This document shows positions 7,780-14,715 of a DNA stretch of 64,000 nucleotides, piece by piece. Location of the stretch: assembly GCA_963801855.1 (NCBI GenBank), contig CAWDGK010000005.1, positions 372,001-436,000 on the forward strand, given 5' to 3'. The stretch comes from JACDAN01 sp963801855. Lineage in GTDB: Bacteria; Actinomycetota; Thermoleophilia; Gaiellales; Gaiellaceae. The position numbers were made by a program, and so were the translations under genes. The notes under the pieces were generated by a model. That model was not told the DNA's origin, ran no database searches, and saw only the letters and a list, made by a program, of their open reading frames with translations. Position 1 is the first letter of the stretch. Every line of letters begins with the position of its first letter.

Positions 7780-9228
7780 ATGAGCGAGACCGAGACGAGG
7801 CACTACCTGGCCAACGGCCAGAAGACCCGGCCCGGCGCCGGCGAGGCGATCGCCTGGGCAGGTCGGACGCAGGCCCAGATGGTCGATCTGAAGTTCTGCG
7901 ACCTGCTCGGGACCTGGCAGCACATGACCCTGCCGCTCTCGGCGTTCGACGAGTCGGCATTCGACGAGGGCCTCGGGTTCGACGGCTCGTCCATCCGCGG
8001 CTGGCAGGGCATCTCGGAGTCGGACATGCTCCTGATGCCGGACGCGGCCAGCGCGATCCTCGACCCGTTCACCGAGGCGCCGACGCTTTCGGTGGTCTGC
8101 GAGATCGCCGACCCGGTCACCCGGCAGCCCTACGACCGGGATCCGCGCGGCGTCGCCAAGCGGGCGGAGGCGTACCTGGAGCAGAGCGGGATCGCCGACA
8201 CGGCCTACTTCGGACCGGAGTGCGAGTTCTTCGTGCTCGACGAGGTCTCGTACGAGCTGGGGCCGAACAGGGCGCACTACTCGGTGGACTCGGCCGAGGG
8301 CCACTGGAACTCCGGCAAGCCGGGCCTCGGCTACACGGTGCGCGAGAAGGAGGGCTACTTCCCGCCGGCGCCGCACGACACCCTTCACGATCTCCGCACG
8401 CGGATGGTGCTGACGCTCGAGCGGCTCGGGATCCCGTGCGAGTTCCATCACCACGAGGTCGCCTCGGGCGGCCAGTGCGAGATCGACCTCAAGTACGGGC
8501 CGCTCACGCGCATGGCCGACCAGGTCATGACCTACAAGTACGTCGTCAAGAACGTCGCTCGCGCGGCAGGCAAGTGCGTCACGTTCATGCCGAAGCCGCT
8601 CTTCGGCGACAACGGCTCCGGAATGCACGCACACCAGTCGCTCTGGAAGGACGGCGAGACGCTGATGGCCGACCAGGACGGCTACGCGGGTCTCTCGGGC
8701 ATCGCGCGCTCCTACATCGGCGGGTTGCTCGCGCATGCGCCCGCCCTGCTCGCGTTCTGCGCCCCGACGACGAACTCGTACCGGCGGCTGGTGCCGGGGT
8801 ACGAGGCGCCCGTCAACCTCGTCTACTCGCAGCGGAACCGCTCGGCGTGCATCCGGATCCCGATGTACTCGGATGCGCCGAAGGCCAAGCGGATCGAGTT
8901 CCGGTGCCCCGATGCGGCAGCCAATCCGTACCTCGCCTTCTCGGCGATGCTGATGGCCGGCATCGACGGCATCGAGCGGGGGCTCGACCCGGGAGCTCCG
9001 GCCGACTACGACCTCTTCGAAGACGCGGAGGGTGATGTCCCGCAGGTGCCTGGCTCGCTCGGCGAGGCGCTCGACGCGCTCGAGGCCGACCACGAGTTCC
9101 TCACCAAGGGCGGTGTCTTCAGCGAGGAGCTGATCCGGACCTGGATCGACTACAAGCGCGAGAACGAGGTCGACGTCGTCCGGCTTCGCCCTCATCCGGC
9201 CGAGTTCAGCCTCTACTTCGACTGCTAG
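7780..9228 (+). CDS. Glutamine synthetase type I, second copy
   Basis: Ammonium assimilation enzyme of 482 residues. Conserved GSI motifs: GFDGSSIRGW (about 67-76), the metal-binding GPECEFF (about 147), NGSGMHAHQSL (about 284), NSYRRLVPGYEAPVNLVYSQ (about 330-349), RSACIRIP and FRCPDAAANPYLAF. It ends LYFDC. The length and the DYDLF segment near residue 410, where beta-type enzymes carry the adenylylation tyrosine in an NLYxL context, suggest a GSI-beta relative, but I cannot be sure the tyrosine is modified. First gene of the operon GS, cupin, P-II, Amt, with zero or overlapping spacing, so nitrogen status control through the leader at 7675-7779 is likely. Confidence 0.96.
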   Translation: MSETETRHYLANGQKTRPGAGEAIAWAGRTQAQMVDLKFCDLLGTWQHMTLPLSAFDESAFDEGLGFDGSSIRGWQGISESDMLLMPDAASAILDPFTEAPTLSVVCEIADPVTRQPYDRDPRGVAKRAEAYLEQSGIADTAYFGPECEFFVLDEVSYELGPNRAHYSVDSAEGHWNSGKPGLGYTVREKEGYFPPAPHDTLHDLRTRMVLTLERLGIPCEFHHHEVASGGQCEIDLKYGPLTRMADQVMTYKYVVKNVARAAGKCVTFMPKPLFGDNGSGMHAHQSLWKDGETLMADQDGYAGLSGIARSYIGGLLAHAPALLAFCAPTTNSYRRLVPGYEAPVNLVYSQRNRSACIRIPMYSDAPKAKRIEFRCPDAAANPYLAFSAMLMAGIDGIERGLDPGAPADYDLFEDAEGDVPQVPGSLGEALDALEADHEFLTKGGVFSEELIRTWIDYKRENEVDVVRLRPHPAEFSLYFDC

Positions 9229-9642
9229 TTGGCGGGCTTCACGGTCAAGCGGCTGGACGAGATCCCCGGGGTCCCTGATCCGGACCCCGGGGATCCGGAT
9301 TGGAAGCCGCTGCGCCACCACTTCGGACTGGTCTCCTTCGGCGTGAACTGCTTCGTGCAAGCCGAGGCGGGCGGGAAGGTCGTCGACGAGCACGACGAGA
9401 CGGAGACCGGCCACGAGGAGCTCTACGTGGTCTTGTCGGGCCGCGCCGACTTCGCGCTCGGCGGTGAGGCGCACGACTGTCCGGCCGGAACCTGCGTCGC
9501 TGTACGGGACCCGTCGGTGAGGCGGAGCGCGATTGCGGTCGAGGCCGGCACCGCTGTCCTCGTCATCGGGGCAACGCCGGGCAAGGCGCACGAGGTGTCC
9601 CGCTGGGACGCGAAATGGACGTCCGGATTGGAGCGCGCATGA
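9229..9642 (+). CDS. Cupin domain protein
   Basis: A 137-residue single cupin. The metal motif reads EHDETETGHEELYVVLSGRA (about residues 45-64), with the first histidines and glutamate in place, followed by the second motif around CPAGTCVAVRDPSVRR. It starts with a TTG directly after the synthetase stop codon and overlaps the P-II gene by ATGA, so it is cotranscribed and probably translationally coupled. The role is unknown. Small cupins often bind a metal and either sense or modify small metabolites. Its position between glutamine synthetase and P-II suggests a link to nitrogen metabolism, which is only inference. Confidence 0.8.
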   Translation: MAGFTVKRLDEIPGVPDPDPGDPDWKPLRHHFGLVSFGVNCFVQAEAGGKVVDEHDETETGHEELYVVLSGRADFALGGEAHDCPAGTCVAVRDPSVRRSAIAVEAGTAVLVIGATPGKAHEVSRWDAKWTSGLERA

Positions 9643-9989
9643 TCAAGGTCGAGGCAGTGGTGATCCGAGAGCGAGTCGAAACGGTCATCGACGCGGTCGA
9701 GGAGCAGACGGGGCACGTCGGGGTCACCGTGGTCGAGGCGATCGGCCACGGACGCCAACGCGGGATCACGCACGAGTACCGCGGCCGTGTCTTCGAGTCG
9801 AGGTTCCTGCCGAAGGCGTTGCTCACCTTCGTCGTCACGGACGAGATCGCGGGCGCCGTCGTCGACGCGATCTCGGACTCCGCCCGGAGTGGCGGCGAGT
9901 CCGGGGACGGCATCGTCTGGACGACTCCCGTCTCGAACGTCACGCACAACCGCACCGGTATGCGGCTCGAGGCAGCGGAGCGGGTATGA
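9639..9989 (+). CDS. glnB: P-II family nitrogen regulatory protein
   Basis: A 116-residue trimeric signal protein that reads ATP/ADP and 2-oxoglutarate and controls Amt, synthetase or regulators. The ATG at 9639 is chosen because MIKVEAVVIR matches the family N-terminus and overlaps the cupin stop. The T-loop is GHGRQRGITHEYRGRVFESR (residues 36-55). The position of the modifiable tyrosine 51 of other P-II proteins is Phe52 here, so uridylylation or adenylylation at that site is not possible. The C-terminal RTGMR (105-109) is conserved. The gene overlaps amt by ATGA, the classical glnK-amtB pairing in reversed order, suggesting that it binds and gates the transporter. Confidence 0.93.
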   Translation: MIKVEAVVIRERVETVIDAVEEQTGHVGVTVVEAIGHGRQRGITHEYRGRVFESRFLPKALLTFVVTDEIAGAVVDAISDSARSGGESGDGIVWTTPVSNVTHNRTGMRLEAAERV

Positions 9990-11389
9990 CCACCAAGGAG
10001 CTGATGATCGCCACGAGCACGGTCTGGGTGATCGTCGCGGCGATCCTCGTCATGTTCATGCAGGCCGGCTTCGCGTTTCTCGAGGCAGGGCTGACGCGGA
10101 TGAAGAACGCGGGGCACATCGCGGCCAAGAACGTCCTCGTCCTCGGGATCGCCTCGCTCGTCTACTACCTCGTCGGCTACGGGATCGCGTTCGGCGACGG
10201 CGGCAACGGGGTCGTCGGCGGCTCGGGCTTCGCGCCCTCGTCCGAGACGCTGCTCGCGATCGGCGCGTCGCCGTTCAGCTGGTTCGGGTCGATCCCGGCA
10301 GGGGCCGGCTACCTGTTCCAGGTCGTCTTCGCCGCCGTCTCGCTCGCGATCGTCTGGGGAGCGATGGCCGAGCGAACCAAGCTCTACGTGTACTTCGCGT
10401 TCGGCGTCGCCTTCACGCTCGTCTACTCGGTCGTCTCCCATTGGATCTGGCATCCGGACGGCTGGCTCTTCGCCCTCGGGATGCAGGACTTCGCCGGCTC
10501 GACGGTCGTGCACTACCAGGGTGCGCTCGCGGCTCTGGCCGGCGCGATCCTCTTGGGGCCGCGGATCGGGAAGTTCGATCAGGACGGGAAGCCGAATGCG
10601 ATCCCCGGGCACAACATGGCGTACGTCACGCTCGGTGTCCTGATCCTCTGGTTCGGCTGGTTCGGCTTCAACCCGGGCTCGACGCTGGGCATCGTCACCG
10701 GCGACCGGATCGGCTACTTCGCCTATGTCGCGCTGACGACGAACCTCGCGGCCGCCGCGGGCGCGATCGGTGCCGTCACGGTTGCCTGGCTCGTGCTGAA
10801 GAAGCCGGACCTGTCGATGATGCTCAACGGCGTCATCGCGGGGTTGGTCGCCGTGACCGCAGCGGCGGGCTTCGTAGCACCGTGGGCCGCGATCCTCATC
10901 GGACTCGTCGCTGGGGGAATCGCGGTCTCCGGCGTCCTGCTCGTCGAGCGGATCCGCATCGACGATCCGATCGGCGCCGTCGCGGTCCACGGCCTGGCCG
11001 GGGTCTGGGGAACCCTCGCAACCGGGATCTTCGCCGTGCCGGCCCTGGCGGAGAATCTCGCGACCGGCCAGGGTGGGCTCTGGTACACGGGCAGCTTCCA
11101 CCAACTAGGGACCCAGGCCCTCGGGCTCGTGGCCGTCGGCGTCTTCACCTTCTCCGCATCGTTCGCAGCGCTCTGGACGATGAAGGCGCTGTGGGGAATC
11201 CGCGTTGACGCCGATGTCGAGACGGCCGGCCTGGACGTCTCCGAGCACGGCATGTGGGGCTACCCCGAGTTCTACATCCCGGTCCCGGGCGGGTATGGGA
11301 CGGAGTCCCACAGCCATCTGCTCGGCAAGGGACACCACCACGAGAACCTCCGTCCGGTGCCCGAGGCACCTTCGGTCGAAGCCGCCTAA
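9986..11389 (+). CDS. amt: Ammonium transporter
   Basis: A 467-residue Amt/Rh family channel with eleven helices in the cytoplasmic membrane. The twin pore histidines are H176 (STVVHYQGALAAL) and H335 (AVAVHGLAGVWGT). The FNPGSTLG turn is at about 228-235. The ATG at 9986 overlaps the P-II stop; the longer open frame upstream is a shadow. The C-terminal tail (about 420-467) contains a histidine-rich stretch ending GKGHHHENLRPVPEA, which is unusual and could bind metal. The C-terminal tail is where P-II normally docks. Pairing with the P-II gene supports regulated ammonium uptake feeding the synthetase of the same operon. Confidence 0.95.
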   Translation: MTTKELMIATSTVWVIVAAILVMFMQAGFAFLEAGLTRMKNAGHIAAKNVLVLGIASLVYYLVGYGIAFGDGGNGVVGGSGFAPSSETLLAIGASPFSWFGSIPAGAGYLFQVVFAAVSLAIVWGAMAERTKLYVYFAFGVAFTLVYSVVSHWIWHPDGWLFALGMQDFAGSTVVHYQGALAALAGAILLGPRIGKFDQDGKPNAIPGHNMAYVTLGVLILWFGWFGFNPGSTLGIVTGDRIGYFAYVALTTNLAAAAGAIGAVTVAWLVLKKPDLSMMLNGVIAGLVAVTAAAGFVAPWAAILIGLVAGGIAVSGVLLVERIRIDDPIGAVAVHGLAGVWGTLATGIFAVPALAENLATGQGGLWYTGSFHQLGTQALGLVAVGVFTFSASFAALWTMKALWGIRVDADVETAGLDVSEHGMWGYPEFYIPVPGGYGTESHSHLLGKGHHHENLRPVPEAPSVEAA

Positions 11390-11401
11390 CAGAGGAGACG
11401 C

Positions 11402-11530
11402 ATGTCCCTGAAGATCTGCACCTGTGACCAGCCGATCCCGGTCGAGCGCGCGGAGCGGAAGGGGGCGGCGCGCACCGAGTGTGCACGCTGCAACCTCCCG
11501 CTCCAGGTCAGGCTGCTGAAGAGCGCCTGA
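11402..11530 (+). CDS. Small zinc-ribbon-like protein (42 aa)
   Basis: A short frame starting ATG at 11402, 12 bases after the amt stop, with AGAGGAG upstream as ribosome site. The protein begins MSLKICTCDQPIPVERAERK and carries four cysteines at residues 6, 8, 27 and 30 (CxC then CxxC), a pattern for one zinc ion. It closes the nitrogen operon, just before a convergent gene at 11534. No known family recognised. The good ribosome site, tight spacing and cysteine pattern argue for a real gene; the small size keeps confidence moderate. Confidence 0.6.
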   Translation: MSLKICTCDQPIPVERAERKGAARTECARCNLPLQVRLLKSA

Positions 11531-11533
11531 CCG

Positions 11534-12244
11534 TCACTCGATGGCGAAGGTGACGGTGACCGTCGCCTGGATCTCCTGTGTTCCCGGCTCGATTGGCGCC
11601 TTGGTCGATGCAGTGTCCATCGCCGCGCGACCCTCGGCGAACATGACGCCGCCGCCGGCGCTCTCGACGATCGCAGTGACCCGGCCGACGTCGACGCCTG
11701 CAGCGTCGGCGAGCGCCTTCGCGCGGCCCCTTGCGTTCTCGACGGCCTCTGCGAGTGCCTTGTGCTCCAGGCTCTCGCGGTCGGATCGTGTCAGCGCCGG
11801 GCCCGAGACCTGGTTTGCGCCGGCTGCCGAAGCCGCCTCGAGGACTGTGCTCGCGCGCTCCACGTCATGGACGGTGACCGAGACGGAGTTCTGGGCGACG
11901 AAGCCGTTTCGCCGTCCCTCGCCTTCGTAGCTCTCTCCGACGGAGACGTTCTGGGTTGCGATGTCGCGCTCGGCGACGCCGGCGGCCTTCAGTGCTGCGA
12001 TCACCTGCGTCATCTGCGCGGAGTTCGCGTCGAGCGCCGCGTTCGCAGTTCGGCCCTGCGTGGAGACGCCGAGCGAGAGCTGCGCCTCGTCCGGAACGGC
12101 GTCCACGCTTCCGAGCCCGGTGACGGTTATTCCGTCGCGGGAGTCCTCCTCGCTCGCGCCGGCCGCTTCCGGGCGCCCGATGCCTGCGAGGGCCGCAACT
12201 GCGAGTACGAGCAGCGCGGCGATTGTGATGCGAATGATCTTCAC
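11534..12244 (-). CDS. SIMPL domain (DUF541) protein, exported
   Basis: A 236-residue protein with an N-terminal signal sequence (MKIIRITIAALLVLAVAALA, cleavage probably near residue 30) and a SIMPL/DUF541 domain from about residue 38 to the end. Family features seen are the ITVTGLGSVDAVPDEAQLSLGV opening pattern (first part only typical), the repeat of short basic turns, and the LADAAGVDVGRVTAI segment with a TVTVTFAIE end. SIMPL proteins form ring oligomers in the envelope and have been linked to oxidative stress and immune signalling, without a defined reaction. It is convergent with the nitrogen operon and divergent from the sulfurtransferase gene at 12306. Confidence 0.88.
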   Translation of the reverse strand: MKIIRITIAALLVLAVAALAGIGRPEAAGASEEDSRDGITVTGLGSVDAVPDEAQLSLGVSTQGRTANAALDANSAQMTQVIAALKAAGVAERDIATQNVSVGESYEGEGRRNGFVAQNSVSVTVHDVERASTVLEAASAAGANQVSGPALTRSDRESLEHKALAEAVENARGRAKALADAAGVDVGRVTAIVESAGGGVMFAEGRAAMDTASTKAPIEPGTQEIQATVTVTFAIE

Positions 12245-12305
12245 TGGAGCCTCCTTTGCGTTTCCCCCTATACGCCGCCGAGGTCCTTGCCGTCACAATC
12301 GCGCC

Positions 12306-13010
12306 ATGCGCTACCAGTTCGTCGACTGCCGCTGGGAGCAGGGCAAACCCGGCGCCGGGCGCGAGCTGTACCGCGCTGGTCACATTCCCGGCGCTTCCTA
12401 TCTCGACGTGGACGACGACCTTTCGGACACGTCGGTGGAGGGCCAGGGTCGGCATCCGCTGCCCTCTGCCGAGCGGTTCGCAGAGGCGGCCGGGCGAGCG
12501 GGGATCAGGGAAGGGGTCCACGTCGTCGCCTACGGGAACACGGGCGGCCCGGAGCGGCTCTGGTGGCTCCTGCGGCATTTCGGCCATGACCGGTGCGCCG
12601 TGCTCGCCGGCGGAATCGGCGCCTGGCTCGGCCCGCTCACCACGGGTGAGGAAGCGGTCGATCGGGCTGTCTTCGTCCCGCGTGAGCGCACCGACGACAC
12701 GATCGACGGCCCGGAGCTGGCGCGCCGGCTGGACGACCTGGTCGTGCTCGATGCGCGCGTGGAGTCGCGCTGGCGGGGCGAGCCGAACCCGATCGACAAG
12801 GTTCCCGGCCGGATCCCGGGGGCGCTCAACGCCCCGTGGAACGCGCCCGTGCCAGAGCTGCCGGAGGGCGACCTGGTCGCCTACTGCGGGTCGGGTGTGA
12901 CCGCGACCGTCGTCCTACACAGGCTTTGGCTCTCCCGCCGCGAGGGGAAGCTCTACCCGGGGTCGTGGAGCCAATGGGAGACGCTTGGCTACCCGGTCGA
13001 GCGCGGTTAG
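12306..13010 (+). CDS. sseA: Thiosulfate/3-mercaptopyruvate sulfurtransferase (rhodanese)
   Basis: A 234-residue two-domain rhodanese. The first domain has an inactive NTGG loop (residues 78-81) in place of the catalytic loop. The second has the active cysteine C194 in YCGSGVTA, close to the CGSGVTA consensus of mercaptopyruvate/thiosulfate sulfurtransferases, and the signature GRIPGALNAPWN before it. It is shorter than the usual 280 residues. It would transfer sulfane sulfur to cyanide or thiols in the cytoplasm. ATG at 12306; transcribed away from the SIMPL gene across a 61-base gap. The physiological acceptor cannot be told. Confidence 0.9.
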   Translation: MRYQFVDCRWEQGKPGAGRELYRAGHIPGASYLDVDDDLSDTSVEGQGRHPLPSAERFAEAAGRAGIREGVHVVAYGNTGGPERLWWLLRHFGHDRCAVLAGGIGAWLGPLTTGEEAVDRAVFVPRERTDDTIDGPELARRLDDLVVLDARVESRWRGEPNPIDKVPGRIPGALNAPWNAPVPELPEGDLVAYCGSGVTATVVLHRLWLSRREGKLYPGSWSQWETLGYPVERG

Positions 13011-13050
13011 AAGCGGTTAGCTCACCGCGTTCCGGGGTACCGACCAGCGG

Positions 13051-13386
13051 ATGAACGACCGTCAGAAAGAGCGGCTAGCTCGCAACGAAGATCTCTTTCG
13101 AAGTGTCAACGAAGAGATCGAACGCGTCGCCGAGAGCCAGGGCCCGGACTCGCATGAATTCGAGTTCTTCTGCGAGTGCTCCGACCGTGGTTGCACCGAG
13201 AAGGTCGTCGTGACCCTGGCCGAGTACTCACGTGCACGAGCCAATGCGAAGCGTTTCATCGTCGTCAAGGGGCATGTGATCAAGGAGATCGAGCACGTCG
13301 TGGATGACGCCGAGGATCATGTCCTGATCGAGAAGCACGGACAGGCGGGCGTCGTCGCGCTCGAGCTCGACAAAAAGATCCGCTAG
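13051..13386 (+). CDS. Small CxCx4C/GH protein, copy 1
   Basis: A 111-residue soluble protein that I cannot assign to a named family. The first 30 residues are a charged helix (RNEDLFRSVNEEIE). Then come C41, C43 and C48 in FFCECSDRGCT, and H75 in a KGH turn, which together could hold one metal. The second half has alternating short strands and ends in basic residues. A homologue of almost the same length is encoded at 44623-44955, with the same cysteines, the GH and the NExxFRxVNE opening. It overlaps the HNH gene tail to tail by 4 bases. The length and conservation suggest a real functional family. Confidence 0.85.
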   Translation: MNDRQKERLARNEDLFRSVNEEIERVAESQGPDSHEFEFFCECSDRGCTEKVVVTLAEYSRARANAKRFIVVKGHVIKEIEHVVDDAEDHVLIEKHGQAGVVALELDKKIR

Positions 13387-13916
13387 GCGGCGGCAGTCGA
13401 GCTGGAGGTCGAGTCGAAGAGCTCGGGCAGGTAGCGCTTCCAGCCGTCCGGCAGCCTCGGTGTTGCGAGCCGGATGTAGAGAACCGGCGCCGGGACGCGC
13501 GGTTTCGTCCGCAGCACCATCTCGACCTCGTCCAGCAGGCGATTCCCCTTTTTCAGGTTGCAGGGTGCGCACGAGGTGACGACGTTCTCCCAGACGGAGT
13601 CACCGCCCCGGCTGCGCGGGATGATGTGGTCGAGCGTGAGCCGCCCGCCGCTCGTCCCGCAGTAGGCGCAACGCCAGCCATCCCGCGCGAAGAGCGCCCG
13701 CCGCGAGATCTTTCGGGCAACGGTGCGCGGAACCGACACGTAGGTCACGAGCCGGATCACGTGCGGCCACTGGTAGGTGTCGGTCGCCGAGCGCAGCGGC
13801 TGCTCGAGGGCCTCGATCACCTCGGCCTTGCCTTTGAAGACCAGCACATGAGCCCGCCGAACCGAGCACACGTTCAGCGCCTCATAGCTGGCGTTCAGCA
13901 CAAGGACCTGGGTCAT
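13383..13916 (-). CDS. HNH endonuclease
   Basis: A 177-residue protein beginning MTQVLVLNASYEALNVCSVR, the usual start of this actinobacterial HNH family, so the ATG at 13916 is preferred over the open frame 12 codons upstream. The HNH core is at about 90-135: zinc cysteines in CAYCG, the catalytic LDHIIPRSRGG and a second CAPCNLKKGN pair. The predicted metal-dependent DNA nuclease activity is a family inference; its cellular task is unknown. These solitary HNH proteins are common in bacterial chromosomes and need not be mobile. Divergent from the DUF4446 gene with a 43-base gap. Confidence 0.92.
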   Translation of the reverse strand: MTQVLVLNASYEALNVCSVRRAHVLVFKGKAEVIEALEQPLRSATDTYQWPHVIRLVTYVSVPRTVARKISRRALFARDGWRCAYCGTSGGRLTLDHIIPRSRGGDSVWENVVTSCAPCNLKKGNRLLDEVEMVLRTKPRVPAPVLYIRLATPRLPDGWKRYLPELFDSTSSSTAAA

Positions 13917-13959
13917 GGCAGTCCTGGAACGATAGCGAGGGGGATCTAACATCCGCCCG

Positions 13960-14442
13960 ATGGACGTCTCTACTTCGACCGCCGCCTGGATCGCCGTGGG
14001 CGCTTCGGCGGCCGCGACGATCGCGCTCCTGGTCGTTCTGTTCCAGTTCTTCCGCCTGCGACAGGTGCGAGAAGCGCAGATGGTGTTGCTCGGCGGCGGT
14101 AAGGCAGACCTCGTGGACTTCGCGGTCTCGCTTCAGGGCCGCATCGACGATCTCCACCGCGCCGTGGACGAGGTCGCGGCCGGCCTGGCGCGCGTCGATC
14201 GTCGAGTCGACGGCTCGGTGACCAACACGTCGGTGATCCGGTACGACGCTTACGAGGGCGCGGGCGGCCACCAGTCGGCCTCGCTCGCCTTCCTGGACGC
14301 CGGGCGGTCCGGCGTCGTCGTGACCGCGATCCAGGGTCGCGACTATGCGCGGATCTACGTCAAGGAGCTCGATCACGGCCAGGCGCCGATAGCCCTCTCG
14401 CCGGAGGAGCAGGAGGCAGTAGAGCGCGCCATGTCGAGATAG
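13960..14442 (+). CDS. DUF4446 family membrane protein
   Basis: A 160-residue protein with one N-terminal membrane helix (about 9-30), a short coiled segment with the LQGRIDDLHRAVDEVAAGLA pattern, and a C-terminal domain containing RYDAYEGAGGHQSASLAFLD, typical of DUF4446. It ends LSPEEQEAVERAM. The family is widespread in Gram-positive bacteria, often near chromosome-partition genes; the function is unknown. ATG at 13960. The gene is followed at once by the palindrome cluster at 14445-14715. Confidence 0.88.
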   Translation: MDVSTSTAAWIAVGASAAATIALLVVLFQFFRLRQVREAQMVLLGGGKADLVDFAVSLQGRIDDLHRAVDEVAAGLARVDRRVDGSVTNTSVIRYDAYEGAGGHQSASLAFLDAGRSGVVVTAIQGRDYARIYVKELDHGQAPIALSPEEQEAVERAMSR

Positions 14443-14444
14443 CG

Positions 14445-14715
14445 CGTCGCGGCTTCGCCGCTCGCTTTCGCGAAAGCTCACGACTTCGCGACCTCCGGAG
14501 CCGGCGCGCTCGGCGCGCGTGGGGCGAGACATGGCGAGAACCGGTCAGGCGAACCGGCAAAGCCGGTCGCGCGCCAGTGGACGCCGCGAAGCGGCTTTGC
14601 CGCTTCGCTCGACTGCCGGTTGACCTCTGCCCCGCCGACGCGCCACGCGCGCGAGCGTCGCCCGGCTTCCGAGGGTCGCGGAAAGTCGCAAGACTTTCCG
14701 CGAAAGGCGGAGCCG
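14445..14715. repeat. Cluster of perfect hairpins (REP-like)
   Basis: Between the DUF4446 gene and the convergent membrane-protein gene lie several short perfect inverted repeats: GCTTTCGCGAAAGC (about 14463-14476); ACCGGC-AAA-GCCGGT (about 14553-14568); GCGAAGCGGC-TTT-GCCGCTTCGC (about 14585-14607); and an 11-bp stem CGCGGAAAGTC with a GCAA loop and GACTTTCCGCG (about 14678-14703). The cluster resembles REP or BIME elements. It overlaps the last 60 or so codons of the open frame at 14545-15852, which are then probably not conserved protein. Function unknown; mRNA stabilisation or termination for the converging genes is possible. Confidence 0.7.

Noticed and set aside
7729..9591. Long 620-residue minus-strand open frame opposite the second glutamine synthetase
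   Set aside because: Arginine-rich with no domain pattern; the plus-strand synthetase and cupin explain this DNA. Antisense frames stay open by chance at this GC content.
9563..11104. 513-residue minus-strand frame opposite P-II and amt
   Set aside because: Low-complexity charged sequence, and both plus-strand genes are unmistakable.
11205..11486. Other short frames around the end of amt
   Set aside because: They lack ribosome sites and overlap amt; only the 42-residue frame at 11402 has a good site and a cysteine pattern.
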